Source: Pseudomonadota bacterium
Lineage (GTDB): Bacteria; Pseudomonadota; Alphaproteobacteria; Sphingomonadales; Sphingomonadaceae
Reading direction: 5' to 3'
DNA: 64,000 nt
Assembly (NCBI GenBank): GCA_023458055.1
Contig: JAEXAW010000101.1
Location: forward strand, 1 to 64,000
Of the stretch, positions 31,446-40,934 are shown in pieces. Position 1 is the stretch's first letter, and every line of letters starts with the position of its first letter. Under the pieces are notes generated by a model. That model did no database searches and was not told the origin of the DNA. It was given only the letters and a program-made list of their open reading frames with translations. The position numbers were made by a program, and so were the translations under genes.

Positions 31446-33875
31446 ATGACCCACGACCGAATAATTCCGTCTTTGCTTCGTGGCGCCGCTGCGATTGCAC
31501 TTTTCTCGCAGGCCGGTGTCGCTATGGCACAGAGCGCTGCAGATGAAAGCGCGCAACCCCAAGCCGAAGAAGCTTCTGTCGATAAAGACATCGTTGTCGT
31601 CGGAACCGCTGGCGCCGGAACGCGTCGTCAGGACGCTGCCTTTGCCGTAACCACGCTGAGCAATGATGCGATCGAACGCGCCGCACCCAACAGCACCGCC
31701 GATGTGCTGCGTACCATTCCGGGCGTCAGCGCGGAAAGCTCGGGCGGCCAGAATGGCGCCAACATTTTTGTGCGCGGCTATCCGTCGGGTGGCGATGCAC
31801 AGTTCGTCACATTCCAGATGGGCGGCGTACCGGTATTCCCACCGCCGACCCTTTCCTTCCTTGAAAACTCGCAGCTGATCCGCCTCGACGAAACCGTCCA
31901 GCGCGTCGAGGCAGTACGTGGCGGCACAGGTTCACTGTTCTCGAACGGCCAGTCGGGTCTAACGGTGAACGTTGTGCAACGCAAAGGCGGTTCCGATTTG
32001 GCAGGTCTTGCGAAGGTGTCCTTGACCGATTTCGGCGAGGTTCGGGGCGATGCATGGATCTCGGGCCCGATCAGTTCGGACACAGGCTTTATGGTCGGTG
32101 GCTATTATGCCCGCTCGCATGGGGTGCGCGACCCCCAATTCACTGCCGAAAAAGGCGGTCAGATTACCGCGAATATCAGCCATGATTTCGCCAACGGCTC
32201 GCTGTTGATCTATGGCCGCTATCTTAATGACCATGGTCAGTGGCTGCTGCCCATCCCGATTGTTCAAGATGGCTCAAAAGTCAGCGAATTTGCTGGTTTC
32301 GACGCGGGCACCGGCGCGCTCCAGTCGAAAGAATTCCGCGTGGTCACGCGCAATGACGGTCGCTCGCTCGATTTCGCGGACGGACGCGGCGCGCGCATTG
32401 GCCATTTGGGGATGAATTTCGATCATGACCTGATCGACAATCTGCGCATCCGTGACCGTATGAGCTTTGTATTCGGCCACGCCGATACTGTCGGCCTCGT
32501 CCCCGCCGGGCCGCCCCGCACTGCTGCTGCTTATGCAACCAGCCGTGGTGGTGCGATTTCAACGCTCTCCTATGTGCATGGTGGCGGCGCAGTCTCCAAC
32601 GCAGATGCCCAGCAAGTCATGGTGGCGGGCGCTTGGGAAGTTCGCAAGCGAATCGATTCCTTCGTGAACGATCTCAGTCTCGAACTTGAAACTGGCAACA
32701 ACAAGCTGACCGCCGGTTTCTACTTGGCCGATTATGGCGTGCGCGAGCGCTGGGCACTCGGCAACCAGATGCTGATGACCGCAGAGGATAATGCCCGCCT
32801 GCTCAACATGACGCTGACCAATGGCGCTATTGTTACCCGTGACGGTTTTGTTTCGGGCAATGGTTTCCAGGTCAACGGCAATTACAGCGGCAACGACCAT
32901 GCATTTTACTTGGTTGATGAATTGCAGATCACACCCGAACTGCGCATCGATGGCGGTGTACGGTGGCAGCGGCACAAGGTTGTGGGGACGCTGGAAAATC
33001 AGAATACCGGTGTCAACATCGACGGCAATGCGCTGACTTTATACGACAACACCACCAATGTTTTGAACGGTACGTTCCGCAACATCAACTATAAGCATAG
33101 CGCTTGGTCGTGGACCGCAGGGGCCAATTACGACATCACCGGCGATGTGGGCGTGTTTGCCCGCTATAGCGTTGGCCGCAACTTCCCGCAGTTCGACAAT
33201 CTGCGTGAAGCATCGGCGACAAACATTGCTAATAATAGTGGCCTTGCCGCGACTTCGCGCGTGGATACCTATGAAGCAGGGTTGAAGGTCTCGACGCCGC
33301 TGATCAACCTTTATGCAACGCTGTTCCATAACAAGTTCGATGGCCTATCCACCACCACGCTGATCAACAATGTTCCGGTCAGCTCCAACGGAGGGGCGAA
33401 GGCAACCGGGCTTGAGCTGGAAGGCGTGGTTCGTCCGGTGTCTGGATTAAGCCTTGGCTTTTCGGGAACCTATCTCGATGCAACCTATCGTGGCTTTTTC
33501 ACGGGCAATGGTACGATTGACAACACCGGCAATAATATCCAACGCCAGCCCAAATGGACATGGCGTTTGATGCCGGCCTATGAAATGGAATTTGGCAATT
33601 TCAAGCCTTCGGTATTTGCAACGCTGCAATATACCGGTGATCGTTTTTCTGATCCGGAAAACAACCAGTTGCTCCCGCATTATTATCAGCTGGACGCAGG
33701 TGTTGCGTTCGAACTTTCCGGTATCAAATTCCAGGTCACGGGTAATAATCTGACCAACGAAATAGGCCTGACTGAAGGCAACCCGCGTATCATCGGCTCG
33801 CAGGGGAGCGGCGCAATTCTGGCTCGTCCGATCCTGGGCCGTTCGTTCCGCTTCAGCGCAGCCTATTCCTTCTAA
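31446..33875 (+). CDS. TonB-dependent receptor of the sulfatase/trehalase locus
   Basis: An 809-residue outer-membrane active transporter. A signal peptide ends near AMAQSAAD; a TonB-box-like DIVVVGTAG follows. The plug domain runs from about 55 to 175 (AIERAAPNSTADVLRTIPGV, GANIFVRGYPSGG, RVEAVRGGTGSLFSNGQSG). The 22-strand barrel ends in GRSFRFSAAYSF with the terminal Phe. GGGGAGG precedes the ATG by nine bases. The upstream palindrome shared with the trehalase and the two downstream sulfatase genes imply a sulfated carbohydrate or glycoside as ligand. No paired SusD-like gene exists, as expected outside Bacteroidetes. Confidence 0.9.
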   Translation: MTHDRIIPSLLRGAAAIALFSQAGVAMAQSAADESAQPQAEEASVDKDIVVVGTAGAGTRRQDAAFAVTTLSNDAIERAAPNSTADVLRTIPGVSAESSGGQNGANIFVRGYPSGGDAQFVTFQMGGVPVFPPPTLSFLENSQLIRLDETVQRVEAVRGGTGSLFSNGQSGLTVNVVQRKGGSDLAGLAKVSLTDFGEVRGDAWISGPISSDTGFMVGGYYARSHGVRDPQFTAEKGGQITANISHDFANGSLLIYGRYLNDHGQWLLPIPIVQDGSKVSEFAGFDAGTGALQSKEFRVVTRNDGRSLDFADGRGARIGHLGMNFDHDLIDNLRIRDRMSFVFGHADTVGLVPAGPPRTAAAYATSRGGAISTLSYVHGGGAVSNADAQQVMVAGAWEVRKRIDSFVNDLSLELETGNNKLTAGFYLADYGVRERWALGNQMLMTAEDNARLLNMTLTNGAIVTRDGFVSGNGFQVNGNYSGNDHAFYLVDELQITPELRIDGGVRWQRHKVVGTLENQNTGVNIDGNALTLYDNTTNVLNGTFRNINYKHSAWSWTAGANYDITGDVGVFARYSVGRNFPQFDNLREASATNIANNSGLAATSRVDTYEAGLKVSTPLINLYATLFHNKFDGLSTTTLINNVPVSSNGGAKATGLELEGVVRPVSGLSLGFSGTYLDATYRGFFTGNGTIDNTGNNIQRQPKWTWRLMPAYEMEFGNFKPSVFATLQYTGDRFSDPENNQLLPHYYQLDAGVAFELSGIKFQVTGNNLTNEIGLTEGNPRIIGSQGSGAILARPILGRSFRFSAAYSF

Positions 33876-33886
33876 GGTGACGGTGG

Positions 33887-35308
33887 ATGCCGCTGCCCTT
33901 GATTAGTCGGCGTGATCTCATCGCCGGTGCCGCAGCTACCGCTGTTGCACCGGCGATTAAAGGCCCCAAGCGGCAGATTACGCGGCAGAAGAACGTCCTG
34001 CTCCTGATATCCGATGATCAGGGGTTGGATCTGGGCTGTTACGGCCTCCCCATTTCCACCCCGCGACTTGATGGCTTTGCGCGTCAAGCAACCCTCTTTA
34101 ACCATGCGTATGCGGCGGTTTCTTCGTGCAGCCCCAGCCGGGCGGTCATCAATACCGGCCTGTTTACCCACGCCAACGGCATGTATGGCCTCGCGCATGA
34201 TGTCCATAATCAAGGCCTGCTGGATGGCATCAAGACGCTGCCCGCTCTGCTGCGTCAAGCGGGCTATGCAACGGCGCTTGTCGGCAAGAAGCATCTTCGT
34301 CCGGAATCCGCGTTTCCGTATGAAGCGGAATTGGTGCCGGAACGGTCCGGCATTCGCGATGTGCGCGCGATGGCCGACGCGACCGCCGATTTTATCCGCG
34401 CCAATCCGGACCGCCCATTCTTTGTAACCATCGCCTATAGCGATCCGCACCGTGCGGCGGGTGGTTATGCCAATGAGCGGCCATGGCCGGGCGTTACACC
34501 TTATCGCTATGATCCGGCAAAATTGCCGGTGCCGTCTCATCTCCCCGACATTCCAGCAGTGCGTGCCGATCTTGCCGGATATTATGAAGCCATCAGCCGC
34601 TTGGACAGCGGCATTGGCATGGTGCTGGATGACCTCGCCGCACTTGGTAAAATGGATGACACGCTGATCATCTTCCTCAGCGACAATGGCCGTCCCTTTG
34701 CGGGTGCCAAAACCAATCTTTATGATCCGGGCTTGCATTTGCCCCTCATCATCCGCGCGCCCGGAACCAAGGCCGCCGTCAGTAACGCCATGGTGAGCTG
34801 GGTCGATATTGCACCCACCATTCTCGATTTTTCGGGTGCAACTGGCCCGGATTATAAGCTGCAAGGCCGTTCGCTTTTACCCATTTTGGGACGTAAGCAG
34901 GTGCCTGGTTGGGATTCGGTTTTTGCGAGCCACGATTTTCACGAGATCAACCAATATTATCCGATGCGGGCGCTGCGGACACGCACCCATAGCTATATCC
35001 TCAACATCGCCCACCCGCTCGATTATCCGATTGCAGGCGACATCGCCTCCTCGGCCAGCTGGCAGGCCATTTCGGCCGATCCGTCCATCCGCCTTGGTAA
35101 ACGCAGCCAATCCGCTTTCCTCAAACGCCCGCCGGAGGAACTCTATGATCTGCGCGCCGATCCAGAGGAAACCGTCAATCTCGCAGCCCAGCCCGCTTAT
35201 GCCTCCATGCTCGCCGATATGCGTCAACGATTAACCGCATGGCGCGCCGAAACACGCGACCCCTGGCTTGCCGGACAAACTGATCCATACACCCATCTGA
35301 AGCATTGA
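33887..35308 (+). CDS. arylsulfatase-family sulfatase 1 (Tat-exported)
   Basis: A 473-residue formylglycine-dependent sulfatase. The N-terminus has a twin-arginine signal (SRRDLIAGAAATAVAPA). Metal aspartates are in LLISDDQGLDLG (Asp43-44), and the active-site sequence is CSPSRAVINTG with Cys81 to be converted to formylglycine. ALVGKKHLRPESAF and IIFLSDNGRPFAG are the second half of the catalytic site. It starts 11 bases after the receptor stop, so both are cotranscribed. The converting enzyme (FGE) is not in the window. Relatives include heparan/N-sulfoglucosamine-type sulfatases; the substrate is unknown. Confidence 0.87.
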   Translation: MPLPLISRRDLIAGAAATAVAPAIKGPKRQITRQKNVLLLISDDQGLDLGCYGLPISTPRLDGFARQATLFNHAYAAVSSCSPSRAVINTGLFTHANGMYGLAHDVHNQGLLDGIKTLPALLRQAGYATALVGKKHLRPESAFPYEAELVPERSGIRDVRAMADATADFIRANPDRPFFVTIAYSDPHRAAGGYANERPWPGVTPYRYDPAKLPVPSHLPDIPAVRADLAGYYEAISRLDSGIGMVLDDLAALGKMDDTLIIFLSDNGRPFAGAKTNLYDPGLHLPLIIRAPGTKAAVSNAMVSWVDIAPTILDFSGATGPDYKLQGRSLLPILGRKQVPGWDSVFASHDFHEINQYYPMRALRTRTHSYILNIAHPLDYPIAGDIASSASWQAISADPSIRLGKRSQSAFLKRPPEELYDLRADPEETVNLAAQPAYASMLADMRQRLTAWRAETRDPWLAGQTDPYTHLKH

Positions 35309-35315
35309 GGTAATA

Positions 35316-36860
35316 ATGGCCGGCACCGACCGCAGGAGCATCTTATTGGCAGGCACAGGTGCCGCCTTTGGTCTTTATTCCTGGTCGAGCGCTGCCGCCA
35401 CCTCTCCCAAAATGCCGGACCGGCTGAAACGCCGCCGCGGGGTCAAGCCGCGTAACATCCTTTTCGTCCTCACCGACGATCATCGTTACGATGCAATGGG
35501 CTTTATGAAAGCGCAGGATTTTGGCGAAACCCCAACGCTGGACCGACTGGCAAATGAAGGCGTGCATTGCCGCAATGCCTTTGTAACGACCGCGCTTTGC
35601 TCGCCCAGCCGGGCTTCCATCCTGACCGGTCTTTATGCCCACCAGCACCGCGTCGTCGATAACAACCACCCGGTTGATCCCGCGCTCGTCTTCTTCCCGC
35701 AATATCTGCAACGGGCAGGATATGACACCGCCTTTATCGGCAAATGGCACATGGGCATCGAGGGCGATGATCCACAGCCCGGGTTCGACCATTGGGTCAG
35801 CTTCAAAGGTCAAGGCACCTATCTCCCCAGCGCAGACGGGCTTAATGTCGATGGTAAGCATGTGCCTCAACGCGGGTATATCACTGACGAGCTGACCGGC
35901 TATGCACGCGATTGGATCAAGCGCCGCCGCAAGGACAAGCCGTGGATGATGTATCTCAGCCACAAGGCTGTGCATGCCGAATTCATCCCAGCCGAACGGC
36001 ATAAGGGCCGTTACGCCAATGCCAAATTCCGCTATCCAGCAACCATGGCGCCCGATGGCCCCGCCGCCCAGGGCCGCCCCCGCTGGGTTCAGGACCAGCG
36101 CAACAGCTGGCACGGCGTTGATTTTCCGTACCATTCCCAGCTGGATATCGGCGAATATTATAAGCGCTACATGGAAACATTGCTGGCCGTGGACGAAGGG
36201 ATTGCGGAACTGATGGACTTGCTCGCCGAGCGCGGCGAACTGGATGACACCCTGATCATCTATATGGGCGACAATGGCTTTATGTTTGGCGAACATGGCT
36301 TGATTGACAAACGCACCGCCTATGAAGAATCGATGCGCGTACCGATGTTGTTACGCTGCCCTGCCTTGTTCGGCACGACCGGTCGGGTGGTGAATGAGGT
36401 TGTCGCGAATATCGATATTGCACCCACGCTGCTCACCGCCGCTGGCCTTGAAGCCCCGGCGGGGATGGAAGGCGCCAATTTCCTGCCGCTAGCTCAAGGG
36501 CAGAAAATTCCCTGGCGCACAGAGTTGTTGTACGAATATTATTGGGAGCGCAATTTCCCCCAGACGCCGACAGTCCATGCTTTGCGCGAGGACCGCTACA
36601 AATATGCGCATTTTCACGGGATATGGGATCTCGATGAATTGTATGACATTGAGAATGATCCCCACGAAACCAACAATTTGCTGGCGAAACCGGGCCATGA
36701 AGAATTGGCGGAACGAATGAGCCGCAAGCTGTTCGCCATATTGGAGCGCACCGGCGGCATGCAGATACCGCTCGCCCCGGACTCTGGCGAGCGCAACATA
36801 ATGCGCAACAAGTTGGGCAAAACTGCCGCACCCTTTCCGGACAGTAACATCAGGAAATAG
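35316..36860 (+). CDS. arylsulfatase-family sulfatase 2
   Basis: A 514-residue sulfatase, distinct in sequence from the one before it. It has a Tat-like start (DRRSILLAGTGAAFGLYSW), metal aspartates in VLTDDHRYDAMG (Asp54-55), the active-site CSPSRASILTG (Cys95), AFIGKWHMG, and IIYMGDNGFMFGEHGLIDKR. It is longer than sulfatase 1 and resembles iduronate- or mucin-desulfating S1 families. It starts seven bases after sulfatase 1. Having two sulfatases of different subfamilies suggests either a di-sulfated substrate or two linkage positions. Confidence 0.87.
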   Translation: MAGTDRRSILLAGTGAAFGLYSWSSAAATSPKMPDRLKRRRGVKPRNILFVLTDDHRYDAMGFMKAQDFGETPTLDRLANEGVHCRNAFVTTALCSPSRASILTGLYAHQHRVVDNNHPVDPALVFFPQYLQRAGYDTAFIGKWHMGIEGDDPQPGFDHWVSFKGQGTYLPSADGLNVDGKHVPQRGYITDELTGYARDWIKRRRKDKPWMMYLSHKAVHAEFIPAERHKGRYANAKFRYPATMAPDGPAAQGRPRWVQDQRNSWHGVDFPYHSQLDIGEYYKRYMETLLAVDEGIAELMDLLAERGELDDTLIIYMGDNGFMFGEHGLIDKRTAYEESMRVPMLLRCPALFGTTGRVVNEVVANIDIAPTLLTAAGLEAPAGMEGANFLPLAQGQKIPWRTELLYEYYWERNFPQTPTVHALREDRYKYAHFHGIWDLDELYDIENDPHETNNLLAKPGHEELAERMSRKLFAILERTGGMQIPLAPDSGERNIMRNKLGKTAAPFPDSNIRK

Positions 36861-36932
36861 CGCGCGGGAATCCCCGCCCCACACAGAATTTCCAATTGAT
36901 CACACATGATCGGCGCTTGCCGCGTAATCAAT

Positions 36933-38999
36933 TCAACCTTCATCGTCTCGTTTAATCAACGAGCTTCGTGCCGAATTTGTGGTTAGCACTCCCCCCGTTA
37001 TGATTTGACTATGCTCCACCCTTCCTTTGCGCGCGGGAATGATTCTGTCCTGTGGCAACCGCTGATCCGCCCCCAGGATGGTGAGGCTTTTGCCGTGCGG
37101 CAGGCGCAATTTTGCTTTCGCGTGGAGGGGTTCGGTCACCACATACCAAGGCTCGCCCGGGACCAGCGGATAAAGGCCAAGGCTTGCCCAGATGTACCAG
37201 GCTGACATCGCGCCCGCATCATCGTCCATCCCGTCGGCAAAGCCTTGGGGTGCCAGCGCGAAACTGCGCCCGCGCCATGCTTCGGGGCGCTTGCCCGCAT
37301 TGGTATAAGGATGATCGATAGGTTGGGTGAGGATGCGGTGGACCAGCCGGTCGCTCATCGCCTGATTGCCGGCCCAAGCCGGAATGAACGGCACTTGCAT
37401 GTCGGGCTGGTTGGTCATGTTGAACAGATTGCGGTCGAAAAATTCTTCAAGCTCGCGGTTGAAACGATCTTCACCAAGTGTTGCACTTATCCATTCGAGA
37501 TCGAACACCGGCGCCCAGCGATATTGCCATAAGGTGCCCTGATAGAGACCGCGCGCCTTCACCACATCAGCATCATCGCCGAGCGTTTCAAACGTCTCGC
37601 GCCACATCGGCCGATAGGCGAGCGCGGCTTGGCGGAAACGCTGCTCGGTTACGGGATCGCCCAGGTCTTTCGCCAGTTCTGCGATGGCCCATTCGTCATA
37701 GGCGGTCTCGATCATCTCGTCCGGGGTCTCGCGCGCAAGGCTCGGACTCTCCGCGACCATGCCGGAAAGCGCGGCGCGCGGATCAAAGCCGCCTATCCCC
37801 TTGCGGTAGAAATCGAGCAAGGCCACGCCTGCATGTTCTGTCCGCACCGTGATGAAAGGTTCGGTCTTGGTCGACCAACGCTGCTTGCCCTGTCCAAATA
37901 GCAGGGTGAGCGAATGGGCTATGTCTGAGGCACGTTCGGGATAGAGAAGAGCAATCAGCGGTAACTGCGTGCGATAATTATCCCACAGCGCCCAACTCGT
38001 ATAATATTGGTGACCCTTGGCCACCGTGCCGATTTTGCCATCGCTGCCGCGATAGCGTCCATCGGGATCCGCGATGGCCACGGGGGTTTGCAGCACGCGG
38101 AACAAGGAGGTGTAGAGCAAGCCTCGTTGCTCGGCGGTTCCGTCGATGGTGATGCGACCGAGCAATTTGTTCCAATCCGTTCGGGTGCGGCCCGCGATTG
38201 TAGCAAAACTGGTCTTGCCGAGTTCACGTTCGCGCACATTGCGCGCAGCGAGACTGTCGATGCTCGAAAGTCCGGTGCGCAGTTCGATGATATCACCTGC
38301 TTTGACGTCGAGCGGCAGGATGACGCTGTCATCAGCGGCGGGTGCCAGCGACCGGGTGACGGTGCGACCATTATGGGTCAATAGGCTTGCGGTATGGAGA
38401 TGATAGGCTCCCGCATCGCAAACCGTGCCTGCCGACAGCGACAGCCGCATGTCGGCGCTATTGGCATGGTCCCAGCGCACAGCGAGACGCTTGGCATAAC
38501 TATGGCGCGGATCGATCCGCAGGTTGATCGTCCCTGCCTTGGGCATGGTGAAACGGAGGATAGCGGCCCCGCGCGTTGCGGTGGCTTCGGCCAATATGCC
38601 TTCGCCATAGCGCACCGCATAATAGCCCGCGCGGGCCTGTTCCCCGGCTTTGTCGATAGCCGCCAGTCGCGGCGCATCAGCATAATTCGCCATCACCAAA
38701 AGGTCACCGCCTCCGCCGCCGCAACCGACACCGACCGCTCTGGTGTGCGAAAAGCCGACGATAGTGGGTGCCGCAAAATCATAGCCGGCATGATTGGCGG
38801 GATCCGTATCAGGCCCGAGTTGCACCATGCCGAACGGGGCGACTGCTGCCGGAGACAATTGCCCGAAATCAGCGAGCGTGCCGACAAACGGGTTCACATA
38901 ATCAACCGGCGCCTCCCTGGCGCAAAGCGGCACTGCTGCGGTGAACAGCGCAAGCAAAAAGGCGATGAATCTCATGGGTCTTTTTGGGATTTTACTCAT
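36933..38999 (-). CDS. GH92-family glycoside hydrolase (alpha-mannosidase type)
   Basis: A 688-residue exported enzyme. A signal peptide is seen (MRFIAFLLALFTAAVPLCA from a second ATG at 38975). The GH92 N-terminal PVDYVNPFVGT is present, then a beta domain, and the (alpha/alpha)6 barrel with YYTSWALWDNYRTQLPL, ETAYDEWAIAELAKDLGD and the signature GMDDDAGAMSAWYIWASLG near the C-terminus. GH92 enzymes are calcium-dependent exo-alpha-mannosidases. The start lies inside the 3' end of the ABC permease gene, so it is read with the efflux operon although its function points to the sulfatase locus that converges on it. Confidence 0.88.
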   Translation of the reverse strand: MSKIPKRPMRFIAFLLALFTAAVPLCAREAPVDYVNPFVGTLADFGQLSPAAVAPFGMVQLGPDTDPANHAGYDFAAPTIVGFSHTRAVGVGCGGGGGDLLVMANYADAPRLAAIDKAGEQARAGYYAVRYGEGILAEATATRGAAILRFTMPKAGTINLRIDPRHSYAKRLAVRWDHANSADMRLSLSAGTVCDAGAYHLHTASLLTHNGRTVTRSLAPAADDSVILPLDVKAGDIIELRTGLSSIDSLAARNVRERELGKTSFATIAGRTRTDWNKLLGRITIDGTAEQRGLLYTSLFRVLQTPVAIADPDGRYRGSDGKIGTVAKGHQYYTSWALWDNYRTQLPLIALLYPERASDIAHSLTLLFGQGKQRWSTKTEPFITVRTEHAGVALLDFYRKGIGGFDPRAALSGMVAESPSLARETPDEMIETAYDEWAIAELAKDLGDPVTEQRFRQAALAYRPMWRETFETLGDDADVVKARGLYQGTLWQYRWAPVFDLEWISATLGEDRFNRELEEFFDRNLFNMTNQPDMQVPFIPAWAGNQAMSDRLVHRILTQPIDHPYTNAGKRPEAWRGRSFALAPQGFADGMDDDAGAMSAWYIWASLGLYPLVPGEPWYVVTEPLHAKAKLRLPHGKSLTILGADQRLPQDRIIPARKGRVEHSQIITGGVLTTNSARSSLIKRDDEG

Positions 39000-40200
39000 G
39001 CCTCAGCGCGTCAATCGGGTCCAGTTTCGAGGCACGGCGGGCGGGATAATAGCCGAAGATGATGCCCATCGCGGCGGAGAAAAAGAAGCTCAGGAGATTA
39101 ACCGCGGGGCTGAACAGGAATGGCACGTTGATCGCCATCGCGATGCCCCACGACAGGAGAAAGGCGAGAATGATGCCCACGACGCCGCCAAGGCAGCACA
39201 GCACCACCGCTTCGGTGAGGAATTGCAGCCGCACTTCGCGGGCGAGCGCGCCGATGGCGAGGCGGATGCCGATCTCGCGCGTGCGTTCGGTGACCGAGAC
39301 CAGCATGATGTTCATGATGCCGATCCCGCCCACCAGGAGGCTGATCGAGGCAATCACCGCGACCATCGCGGTCAGTGCGCCAGTGGCCGCGCCGAGGGCC
39401 TGATTGACCTGGGCTGTATCGATGATATTGAAATCATTGCTCGCCTCGCCTTGCAACAGCCGCCGTTCGCGCAACAGATCAATGAGCGAATCCTGGATGG
39501 TCTTGCTCGCATAGGTCTTATCATAGCGGATCACGAAAAATTGCAGATCATCATTCCCGGTAAAGCGGCGCTGCACCGTCTTTAGCGGCATGATCACACT
39601 ATTGTCCTGATCCTGTCCCGGCCCGCCGCCCTGCCCGCGTTCCTTAAGGACGCCAATGACGGTGCAGGAGGCCCCGCCAATCCGCATTTGCTCGCCGATC
39701 GGGCTGACGCCGGGAATAAAAATGGTGCTGCGCACCTTGGGGCCGATGATGCAGACGTTACGCCCCGAAATTTCCTCTTCGCTGGAGAAGGGCCGCCCTT
39801 CGGCGACGGTGATATTCTGCGCGCGCAAAAAGGCAGAATCCGCGCCCTGCACGCTGGTCGACCAATCCTGTCCGTTGTGGAAGGCGGTGGTCCCGGTAGA
39901 AACGCTGCCTGCCGCATCCAGAATGCCGGCAATCTGCATCTTGACCGCCTCGACATCGTCCTGCTTGAACGGGCGCGCAACATCACGGTCGCCGCCCAAC
40001 GGGAAGACGACGAACACATTGGAGCCGAGCGAGGAAATCTGGCTCTGGACCGACGCGGTCACCCCGTTGCCGAGCGTCACCATCGTGATCACTGCCGCAA
40101 CCCCGATGATGATCCCGAGCGTGGTGAGGAAGGAGCGCAACAGATGGCGGCGAATTTCGCGCAAGGCGAGCGCGAGGGTGGCGCCGACGATGCCGTTCAT
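38992..40200 (-). CDS. MacB-type ABC transporter permease (FtsX/MacB fold)
   Basis: A 402-residue membrane protein with one helix at the N-terminus (FLTTLGIIIGVAAVITMVTLG), a periplasmic MacB-PCD domain of about 200 residues (SSLGSNVFVVFPLGG, AEGRPFSSEEEISG) and three C-terminal helices with the FtsX motif GGIGIMNIMLVSVTERTREIGIRLAIGA. It works with the separate ATPase encoded directly upstream and with the adaptor and TolC-like channel. The start overlaps the ATPase stop by one base. Exported substrates of such tripartite pumps include peptides, siderophores and macrolides. Confidence 0.88.
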   Translation of the reverse strand: MNGIVGATLALALREIRRHLLRSFLTTLGIIIGVAAVITMVTLGNGVTASVQSQISSLGSNVFVVFPLGGDRDVARPFKQDDVEAVKMQIAGILDAAGSVSTGTTAFHNGQDWSTSVQGADSAFLRAQNITVAEGRPFSSEEEISGRNVCIIGPKVRSTIFIPGVSPIGEQMRIGGASCTVIGVLKERGQGGGPGQDQDNSVIMPLKTVQRRFTGNDDLQFFVIRYDKTYASKTIQDSLIDLLRERRLLQGEASNDFNIIDTAQVNQALGAATGALTAMVAVIASISLLVGGIGIMNIMLVSVTERTREIGIRLAIGALAREVRLQFLTEAVVLCCLGGVVGIILAFLLSWGIAMAINVPFLFSPAVNLLSFFFSAAMGIIFGYYPARRASKLDPIDALRHE

Positions 40201-40934
40201 TATGCGCCTGCCTCCGGCGCTATGCCCTCAACAGCCGGTTGCCGGGGCGGATTGACACTCACCCGGTCGACCAGCCCATCGTGGAAATGAACCACCGTAT
40301 GGGCATAGGCGGCCATATCTTCTTCATGGGTGACCATCAGCACGGTAATCCCGCTGCGGTTCAGGTCAGTCAGCAATTCCATGATCTCGCGCGAGCGGAC
40401 GCTGTCGAGGTTGCCGGTTGGTTCGTCCGCAAGGAGCACGGCAGGTTCGGTCACAATCGCTCGCGCGATGGCGACGCGCTGTTGCTGGCCGCCCGAAAGT
40501 TCGGCGGGTGTGTGGTCGGCCCACGGTCCGAGGCCGACATGATCGAGCGCGCGCATCGCCGCTTTGCGCCGCGCCGCCTTGCTTTCGCCGCGGTACAATA
40601 AGGGCAGCTCGACATTTTCAAGCGCGCTGGTGCGGGCGAGAAGGTTGAACCCCTGAAACACAAAGCCGAGATATTTGCGCCGCAGAAGCGAGCGCTGGTC
40701 GGGGTCAAGCGACTGGACCTCGACCCCTTTGAAGCGGAAAATACCGCCGGTTGGAATGTCGAGACAGCCAAGGATGTTCATCGTGGTCGATTTGCCCGAC
40801 CCGGAAGGCCCCATCACCGCGACGAAATCGCCTTCCTCAATGGCAAGGTTGATGCCCTTCAGCGCCTGAAACGCCGCCGGTCCCTGTCCGAAGACTTTGG
40901 TCACATTTTCGAGGACGATGAGCGGTTCGGCCAT
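40200..40934 (-). CDS. ABC transporter ATP-binding protein (MacB/LolD type)
   Basis: A 244-residue ATPase with Walker A GPSGSGKST (42-50), signature LSGGQQQRVAIARAI, Walker B AVLLADEPTGNLDS and a switch histidine in MVTHEEDMAAYA. It belongs to the MacB/LolD/FtsE subgroup that powers mechanotransmission transporters without moving substrate across the inner membrane. It overlaps its neighbours at both ends by one base, so the stoichiometry is probably fixed by coupling. In this operon ATPase and permease are split genes, in contrast to the single MacB polypeptide of E. coli. Confidence 0.92.
   Translation of the reverse strand: MAEPLIVLENVTKVFGQGPAAFQALKGINLAIEEGDFVAVMGPSGSGKSTTMNILGCLDIPTGGIFRFKGVEVQSLDPDQRSLLRRKYLGFVFQGFNLLARTSALENVELPLLYRGESKAARRKAAMRALDHVGLGPWADHTPAELSGGQQQRVAIARAIVTEPAVLLADEPTGNLDSVRSREIMELLTDLNRSGITVLMVTHEEDMAAYAHTVVHFHDGLVDRVSVNPPRQPAVEGIAPEAGA

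Noticed and set aside
33872..34864. A 330-codon antisense frame over the first sulfatase
   Set aside because: The plus strand has the complete sulfatase active site and a short gap to the receptor gene; the antisense product is low in recognisable features.
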